From NCBI GenBank assembly GCA_965178525.1, contig CBCXVS010000255.1:1-11409 (forward strand): a DNA stretch of 11,409 bases. Direction: 5' to 3'. The notes under the pieces are model-generated. The model was not told the origin of the DNA. It made no database searches and saw nothing but the letters and a program-made list of their open reading frames with translations. Position numbers and translations under genes: made by a program. This stretch comes from CBCXVS01 sp965178525 (GTDB taxonomy: Bacteria > Tectomicrobia > Entotheonellia > Entotheonellales > Entotheonellaceae). Below, piece after piece: positions 5,975-11,409 of the stretch; within the stretch, counting starts at the first letter, position 1, and each line of letters starts with the position of its first letter.

Positions 5975-8900
5975 ATGCAACGCCTGATCCGTGCCGCAGT
6001 GGCCAATCCCGTGGCCGCCAATCTCTTAATGGTGGTGTTGATCGTGGGGGGAGCCTGGAGTGCGCTCAGCCTAAATCGCGAAGTGTTGCCGCAATTGTCC
6101 TTCGACATCATCCAGATCCGTGTCGATTTTGACGGCGCCACACCCGAGGAGGTCGAGGAGAGCATCGTCGTTAAGATTGAAGAAGCGATTCATCGTATCG
6201 AGGGAATCCGCCGCCTCTTTGCCAATGCCTATGAAGGCCGTGGCATCGTGTGGGCCGAACTGGAATCAGATGCCGATAACCGCGCGGTCAGGGACGAGAT
6301 CGAAGATGAGGTCGGGAAGATTGACACGTTTCCCGACGATGCCAAAGAGCCGCGCTTTATCGAGCTCGAAGAGCGCATGCAGGTGATCAATATCGTCGTA
6401 TATGGCGACCAATTGGAACGCACGCTGAAGGAGAAGGCGAAGCAGATTCGGGACGATTTGCTGGCGACGCCGGTGATTTCGCAAGTCAAGCTCTTTGGGA
6501 CGCGCGACTATGAGATTGCCATCGAGCTCTCCGAGGCGACCCTGCGGCGCTATAGGCTTACGTTGGACGAAGTGAGCCAGATCGTCCGCAACAACAGTCT
6601 GGACCTGCCCGCTGGAGACATTAAGACACCCACCCAGGACATCGTTGTGCGCACAGCCGGACAGCGCTACACCGCCGCCGAGTTTGCGGCCATACCGTTG
6701 CTGACGACGGAAGACGGTACGGTTCTAACGCTGGGGGAGGTCGCCAACGTCGTGGATGGGTTTGGGGAATCGGAGCATATCGGCCGTTTCAACGGTCAGC
6801 CGGGCGTCTTGGTGTCAGTCGTCAAAACGGAAAGAGAGGATGCGCTGCTCATTGCTGAGACCGTGCACAACTACGTGGCGGAACAGCGTACCCGATTGCC
6901 TGCGGGCCTTTCCCTGAGCGTGTGGGCGGATACGTCGCCGATTATCCAAGGGCGTTTGAATCTCCTGACTCAAAATGGACTGATGGGGTTGGTCCTGGTG
7001 TGGTGCTGTCTGTGGGCTTTTCTCAATCTACGCCTGGCCTTTTGGGTCGCGGCAGGGCTGCCCGTCGCCTTTATGGGGGCCTTTTGGCTGTTGGATTTGT
7101 ATGGCAGCACGTTGAATATGATCACCATGTTTGCCTGCATTATGGCGCTGGGCATCCTGGTCGACGATGCCATTGTCGTGGGTGAGAATATCTACAGCCA
7201 TTGGCGCCGCGGCAAGCACCCGGTGCAGGCGGCGGTCGATGGCGCGCACGAAGTCGCGATTCCCGTCCTGGCGGCGGTGGGGACCACGATTGCCGCGTTT
7301 TTGCCCCTGTTTATGATGGAGGGCATTCTGGGCAAATTCATTGCGGTGTTGCCGGTGGCGATGGTCGCAGCCCTGATCGGATCGCTCGTCGAATGTTTAC
7401 TCATTATGCCGCCCCATCTGGCCCATGCCCTCCCCGCGCCCGGCCATCATCTGCAGCCGGCGCGGGGCGTGCGCGGTGTGACGCGGCGTCTGCGGCAGGC
7501 CATTGACGCGGCCGTAGACGGGTGCATTACGCGGGTGTATATCCCGGTGCTACGGCAGGCGATGGCCGTTCGGTTGGTCGTCGCCGCCGCGGCCTTGGCC
7601 GTCTTGTTGATCGCCATGGGCGTCGTCTTAGGCGGACATATCGACTTTTTTCTGTTTCCCAAAACCGATGCCGAGACCATTCTCGCCCGTGTGACGCTGA
7701 CGCAGGGCACGCCGGCCGAGCGTTCGCTGCAGATGGCCGGGCGCCTCGAACAAGCCGCCTGGCAGCTCAACGAGCACTTCCAGGCCACCGATACGGCGGG
7801 CGGTGAGGTGGTGCAGCGCGCCATGACAATTGTCGGCTCCCATTCCACTCTGAATCCGGAAGTCGGCAGTCACGCTGCCGAAGTGGTGGTGGAACTGATG
7901 CCGGTGGAACAGCGCGGGGTGTCGAGCACGGAACTGTTAGCCAAATGGCGCGAGCTCAGTGGCGATATTCCCGAGGCGTTGGCCCTGACTTTTGGCACCC
8001 GTGAAGTCGGCCCGGGCGGCGCGCCGATCGAGGTGCGCTTTATCGGCCAGGACTTTACCGATCTGCGTCAAGCCGCCGACCGGCTCAAGGCGGAACTCGC
8101 GACGTATCCGGGCGTCTTCGATATTCAGGACGATTTTCGCCCTGGCAAAATCGAGATGCGGCTGGCGCTGCAGCCGGAGGCCCGCGTTTTAGGGCTGACG
8201 CTGGCCGACTTGGCGCGTCAGGTGCGCCAGGGATTTTATGGCGCTGAGGCGCTCCGGGTGCAGCGCGGGCGGGACGATGTGCGGGTCATGGTGCGGTATC
8301 CGGCGGCAGAGCGGCGGGCGCTGAGCGATGTCGAGCGCATGCGCATCCGCACCCCGGATGGGCATGAAATCCCGTTTGGCAAGGTCGCCAACGTGACGCT
8401 GCAGCGGGGCTATTCCGTCATTCATCACAACGACCGCGAACGGATGGTGGCGGTGACGGCGGACGTGGATACGAACCTGGCCAATGCGGAAAAAATTCTG
8501 GCCGATTTGCAAGCTGGCTTTTTGCCGCAGCTGCTCGCCAATTATGACGGCCTGCGGGTCTCGTTTGAGGGACAGCATCGGGAAACCCAGCAGTCGGTGG
8601 GGAGCCTATTGCGGGGCTTTGTCCTTGCGATGTTGCTGATCTATGCGATCTTGGCCACGATTTTTCGTTCCTACGTGCAACCGCTCATCGTCATGTCGGT
8701 GATTCCGTTTGGCCTCATCGGCGCCATTGGCGGCCACCTGATCATGGGGGAAGCGCTGACCATGATGAGCCTGTTTGGCCTGGTGGCGTTGAGCGGGGTG
8801 GTGGTGAATGATTCTCTGGTGCTATTGGACTTTGTCAATCGTGCCAGACGACAGGGCGCATCGCCTGCCGAGGCCGTGCTGCTTGGCGGCCACCTTGACC

Positions 8901-9242
8901 ACGGTGGCCGGGTTGTTGCCCATCTTGTTGGAAAAAAGCTTCCAGGCCCAGTTCCTCATTCCGATGGCCATCTCGATCAGTTTCGGCCTGATGGGCGCGA
9001 CGTTTCTCGTCTTGCTGTTAGTCCCGGCGCTGTATTTGTTGCTGTATGATGGGCACCGTGGCCTCCACTGGCTCTGGACGGGAAGCTGGGAGCTGCCGAA
9101 AGCACAGCCGGCCGAGATGGTGGCCGACGCTGCGGACTTGCTGCACGCCGGTCGCGTCGGCGATGGGGTGTCCCCGCCTGGCGCTCAAGACGGTCATGGC
9201 ATGGGACAGCCCGCGCAGGGAGCGCCGCAGCTGCGAGGATGA
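5975..9242 (+). pseudogene. RND-family efflux permease, frame broken near the C-terminus
   Basis: The frame from ATG 5975 encodes a full AcrB/HAE-type permease up to about residue 972. TM1 (~12-30) is followed by the first porter domain. TM2-6 (~337-480) contain the proton-relay pair Asp397-Asp398 in GILVDDAIVVGEN. TM7 (~533-553), the second porter domain and TM8-10 (~881-960) follow, with SGVVVNDSLVLLDFVNR. After LLGG (8879-8890) the frame runs out of homology and stops at 9049. The expected continuation TLTTVAGLLPILLEKS, then FLIPMAISISFGLMGATFLV and LLVPALYLLLYD (TM11-12), is encoded one frame over from 8892, ending at TGA 9240-9242. The family stretch between them (a RRRLRPILLT-like segment of ~10 residues, about 29 bases after allowing for the shift) is absent. 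It pairs with the adaptor upstream. The restored chain carries an unusual ~60-residue tail after TM12. Read as is, the pump lacks its last two helices and should not function. Confidence 0.85.
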
Positions 9243-9281
9243 AGAAGATCACGCGGCCATGAGCCCAGGTGTGGTTGCGTA

Positions 9282-9551
9282 TCAGGCGAAAAGAGCGGAA
9301 TGGCTGCCTGTGCGGTACAACTCGACGAAGTCGTCCTGGACGCGGTATATGAGCAACCAGTCCGCTTCGATGTGACAATCCCAAAAGGGTCTCCAGTTCC
9401 CCATCAGCGGATGGGGACGATGTCTCTCGTCTAGTTCCTCACCTGGGGCGAGCGTTTCCACCACGCCGTAGAGCTTGGACAAGTCTTTGCCCCGTCGCCG
9501 CATGCGCCTCAGGTCACGACGAAATCTGGAACTTTCCCGAATGTCTTTCAT
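9282..9551 (-). CDS. yafQ: YafQ-type mRNA interferase toxin (RelE superfamily, type II TA)
   Basis: This complete 89-residue protein matches the ribosome-dependent endoribonuclease YafQ, which cleaves translated mRNA. It shows the N-terminal basic helix (RRDLRRMRRRGKDLSKL), HPLMGNW, CHIEADWLLIY and the C-terminal TGSHSALF. The residues corresponding to the E. coli YafQ catalytic set are all present: His47, His60, Asp64, Trp65, His84, Phe88. Length is typical (E. coli YafQ is 92 aa). Its ATG (9551-9549) overlaps a TGA in the antitoxin frame as ATGA, the normal coupling of this family, and it has no strong ribosome site of its own. It is convergent with the RND gene (39 bp apart). The oddity is that the partner antitoxin is damaged while the toxin looks active. 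Confidence 0.92.
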   Translation of the reverse strand: MKDIRESSRFRRDLRRMRRRGKDLSKLYGVVETLAPGEELDERHRPHPLMGNWRPFWDCHIEADWLLIYRVQDDFVELYRTGSHSALFA

Positions 9552-9804
9552 GGAAGGTCAAGGGAACGCTTAAATTCATCCAACGTATACGTCGTCATCT
9601 ACTCAGGATGCGTGCTTTCCTCTAATGCTGCAATGGTTTCTGCATTGGGAATGCTCGGTTTGAACGGCAGCTCGCCATACATCGCCACATGATGGATAAA
9701 CATGTTGATGGCATCCGTCGGTTTGATACCCATCTGTTTGAAGACTTTATATGCCTTTTTTTGGCTTCGCTGTCCAAACGGAAATTTGTTTGCTCTTTCG
9801 CCAT
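9548..9804 (-). pseudogene. dinJ: DinJ/RelB-type antitoxin, frameshifted and interrupted by an amber codon
   Basis: From ATG 9804 the product reads MAKEQTNFRLDSEAKK, the start of a RelB/DinJ ribbon-helix-helix antitoxin. Then, in a run of seven A on the coding strand (T-run at + strand ~9756-9762), the frame is lost. Adding one A restores KAYKVFKQMGIKPTDAINMF, then IHHVAMYGELPFKPSIPNAE and TIAALEESTHPE, a standard DinJ body. The restored frame then meets TAG (9601-9599). Beyond it, still in frame, come MTTYTLDEFKRSLDLP and a TGA (9550-9548) that overlaps the toxin ATG. With the missing base and amber read through, the protein would be 85 residues, the normal family length (E. coli DinJ is 86 aa). 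The ancestral gene therefore clearly extended to 9548. A ribosome site (AGGA, ~9 bases upstream) and a good promoter are present. Confidence 0.85.
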
Positions 9805-9839
9805 AGCTCTGCGTCCTTATATGAAATACATCTGGACGC

Positions 9840-9869
9840 TATTGTATAGAAAATCCTATACAATATCAA
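9840..9869 (-). promoter_or_regulatory. Promoter and palindromic operator of the toxin-antitoxin locus
   Basis: On the minus strand, TTGATA (9869-9864) and TACAAT (9846-9841) are spaced 17 bp, close to the sigma-70 consensus. Start would be about 30 bp upstream of the antitoxin ATG. A perfect inverted repeat, TATTGTATAG (9840-9849) and CTATACAATA (9856-9865) with a 6-bp spacer, covers the -10 box and the spacer and overlaps the edge of the -35 box. This is where an autorepressing ribbon-helix-helix antitoxin (with toxin as co-repressor) would bind. The sequence is seen directly; the operator role is inferred from how DinJ/YafQ-type systems work. Confidence 0.78.
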
Positions 9870-9961
9870 ATTTAATGCTACACTCGATGGAAGATCGAGA
9901 TGGGACCAGGCAGGATATATCACGCCTCAGCTACGGGAATAACGGAACGAGAGCGTCGCGA
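9870..9961. other. Short intergenic stretch between TA promoter and ABC gene
   Basis: These 92 bp hold a small inverted repeat (CTCGAT/ATCGAG around 9884-9901) and short open frames without a start or recognisable product. No T-tract terminator is seen after the ABC gene stop. Confidence 0.4.
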
Positions 9962-11332
9962 CTAGCTATCCGCTACTAGAACGACTTCTTCATAAGTTCC
10001 TGAGCGAATCAACTCGCCACTTTCCAGAACGTAGACGCGATCACAGTGCTCAATCGTCGTTAAGCGATGCGCAATAATAATGAGGGTCGTTGACCCGGAG
10101 AGTGCATGAATGGCGTTGCTCACGAGCCGTTCCGTGTCATGGTCTAACGCCGATGTGGCTTCATCCAGCACGAGAATTTCGCGCTCGTGATATAACGCAC
10201 GCGCAATGCCAATGCGCTGGCGTTGTCCGCCCGACAACCGGACGCCGCGCTCACCGATACTGGTCTTGATGCCGTGTGGAAGATCAGCAATGAGGTCATC
10301 GAGTTGCGCCGCCTGCATGGCCAAGCGCAATCGTTCCACATCAATGAGATGGTCCGGAACGCCGAATGCAATATTGCGCTCAATCGTGTCATCCATCAGA
10401 AAAATCGCCTGCGGAATATACCCGACCAGGTTCTGCCAGGCGCGTAAATTCTGATATACCGAGACACCATCGACCTGAATATCGCCACGTTCAGGCTTGA
10501 GGAAACCTAAAATCACATCCACCAAGGTGGTTTTCCCGGCCCCTGATTTCCCGATCAAGGCGATCGATTCGCCTTTGCGGATGCTTAATGACAAATGTTT
10601 GATGGCGGGCTCAGGCGTATTCGGATATGAATAGGAAATCTGGTTGAGGTCAATTTGATCCTTGAACGCTAAGGTTTCGGTACCCTGCATGATGGTGGGA
10701 AGTTCTGACTGTTGAGCTAACTCCTCTCGTTCAATCTCTTTCAAGTCCGCATACAACATGTCCAAGGCATGGCCAGCACTACCCAGTCTGCCAATTCCCT
10801 GTATGAGTTGACTCGCAGATGGCAGCAGGCGTATAGTCGCAATGGCAAAAACGCTCATGACCGAAACGATGTCTTGAAACTTGTTCTCGAAGAATAAAAG
10901 AGACACACATATAAAACCGACAAGAAATGTGATTAAAGCGGTTTCAAGGGCAATGCGGGGCAAGGTGATAAAGATTTGAGATAGTGTCGCTGATCTCGCA
11001 AATTTGTTGCCATGTTGATCGATTTGATGCTCGAAATATTGCTCACAGCCAATGATACGTGTTTCTTTCAAACCGCCTAAGCTATGCGTAATCGTTTGAA
11101 TAATTTCTTGTGCAGATTCGGATCGCATCCTGCCCCAGATCTTGAATTTTTTACTCATGCTTGAGAACATGAGAAAAATAGGCACGATAATAATCAATAC
11201 CATTGTGAGTAACAAGAGATCTGTGTTTGCAAGCAAAAGCAGCAGTATGAAAACTATAATAGAATTGGAGATAATATTTAAAATAGGAAGAATGCAAAGA
11301 TTCGTAAACTGAGTTGTTTCATAACTAATATT
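9962..11332 (-). pseudogene. ABC exporter/flippase (MsbA/PglK-like), N-terminally truncated
   Basis: The open frame from 11332 to the TAG at 9964-9962 gives about 456 residues, against ~580-600 for an intact fused TMD-NBD exporter. It begins NISYETTQFTN, normally the start of TM3, so roughly the first 130-150 residues are missing. Membrane helices follow at the N-terminus (LLLLTMVLIIIVPIFLMF and ITFLVGFICVSLLFF). The nucleotide-binding domain is complete: Walker A GKSGAGKTT, Q-loop YIPQ, signature LSGGQRQR, Walker B ILVLDEATSALD, H-loop IIIAHRLTT. The only available starts are rare codons (TTG at 11236) that would cut through a helix. A TAA sits at 11335-11333. Just upstream, another frame gives LLRNNSKIL, which fits the family sequence before NIS.E; so a small loss broke the frame there. 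Base composition is AT-richer than the porin/RND core. PglK-like polysaccharide or lipid-linked oligosaccharide flippase is the best guess; the specific substrate is unknown. Confidence 0.8.
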
Positions 11333-11363
11333 TTAGAGTTGTTCCTCAATAGCATAAGATCAG

Positions 11364-11409
11364 GTTCCCTAGCCCAGCCCAGATGCCCACCGAATCATCC
11401 TCAAAGTGA
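11364..11409. other. GC-richer right-edge sequence unlike the ABC gene
   Basis: In this last stretch the frame that continues the ABC homology on the minus strand contains two TGA codons, and the base composition changes from AT-rich to GC-rich. The ABC gene's 5' half is not here. It may be a rearrangement junction or insertion-element edge; too little is visible to identify it. Confidence 0.35.

Noticed and set aside
9046..9375. Plus-strand frame after the RND gene as a separate gene
   Set aside because: It is in the wrong frame within the RND tail and then antisense to the toxin; no ribosome site or recognised motif.
8977..9384. Minus-strand open frame between RND and toxin genes
   Set aside because: Arg/Pro/His-rich product overlapping the end of the RND gene and the toxin; no recognisable family or start site.

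Overview
The window looks like a Gram-negative bacterial chromosome segment. It encodes three classes of envelope protein that need an outer membrane or periplasm: an OmpA-like protein, two signal-peptide-bearing outer-membrane beta-barrels, and an RND efflux pump with its periplasmic adaptor. By eye the central ~8.5 kb is GC-rich, while both flanks (about 1-730 and 9600-11409) are clearly AT-richer. This suggests a conserved envelope core flanked by more mobile or acquired DNA. No rRNA, tRNA or taxon-diagnostic marker is present, so I do not name an organism.

Layout. (1) 2-729, + strand: the 3' part of an OmpA-C-domain protein, running off the left edge and carrying a frameshift inside the OmpA domain. 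(2) 733-4145, - strand: a three-gene operon read right to left, porin-like barrel (4145-2703), small membrane-anchored Ig-like (Big_1/invasin-type) protein (2716-2273, overlapping the barrel gene by 14 bp), then a second, paralogous barrel (2220-733). (3) 4146-4560: a divergent intergenic region with four tandem copies of a 7-bp unit and an inverted copy ~130-145 bp downstream. (4) 4561-9242, + strand: RND adaptor then RND permease. The permease frame is broken near 8890, where the usual family sequence lacks about ten residues. (5) 9282-9804, - strand: a DinJ/YafQ-type toxin-antitoxin locus. The toxin is complete with all expected catalytic residues. The antitoxin has a homopolymer frameshift and an in-frame amber codon. 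A near-consensus promoter with a perfect 10-bp palindrome sits upstream. (6) 9962-11335, - strand: an ABC exporter/flippase (MsbA/PglK-like) lacking its N-terminal part. Its frame breaks near 11330, and unrelated GC-richer sequence fills the right edge.

Functionally the centre is an envelope-transport neighbourhood: two paralogous outer-membrane channels with an Ig-like partner on one strand, and an inner-membrane/periplasmic efflux pair on the other, transcribed divergently from one 415-bp region. No TolC-like outer-membrane factor is in the window.

The most interesting signals are the damaged antitoxin beside an intact toxin, the repeated pattern of small frame-breaking losses inside conserved motifs (OmpA, RND, antitoxin, ABC), the barrel/Ig-like/barrel operon, and the heptamer repeat with its inverted partner. 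I did not find a convincing undescribed defence or mobile system. The lesions could be real decay or sequence/assembly error, and only reads or relatives can tell.
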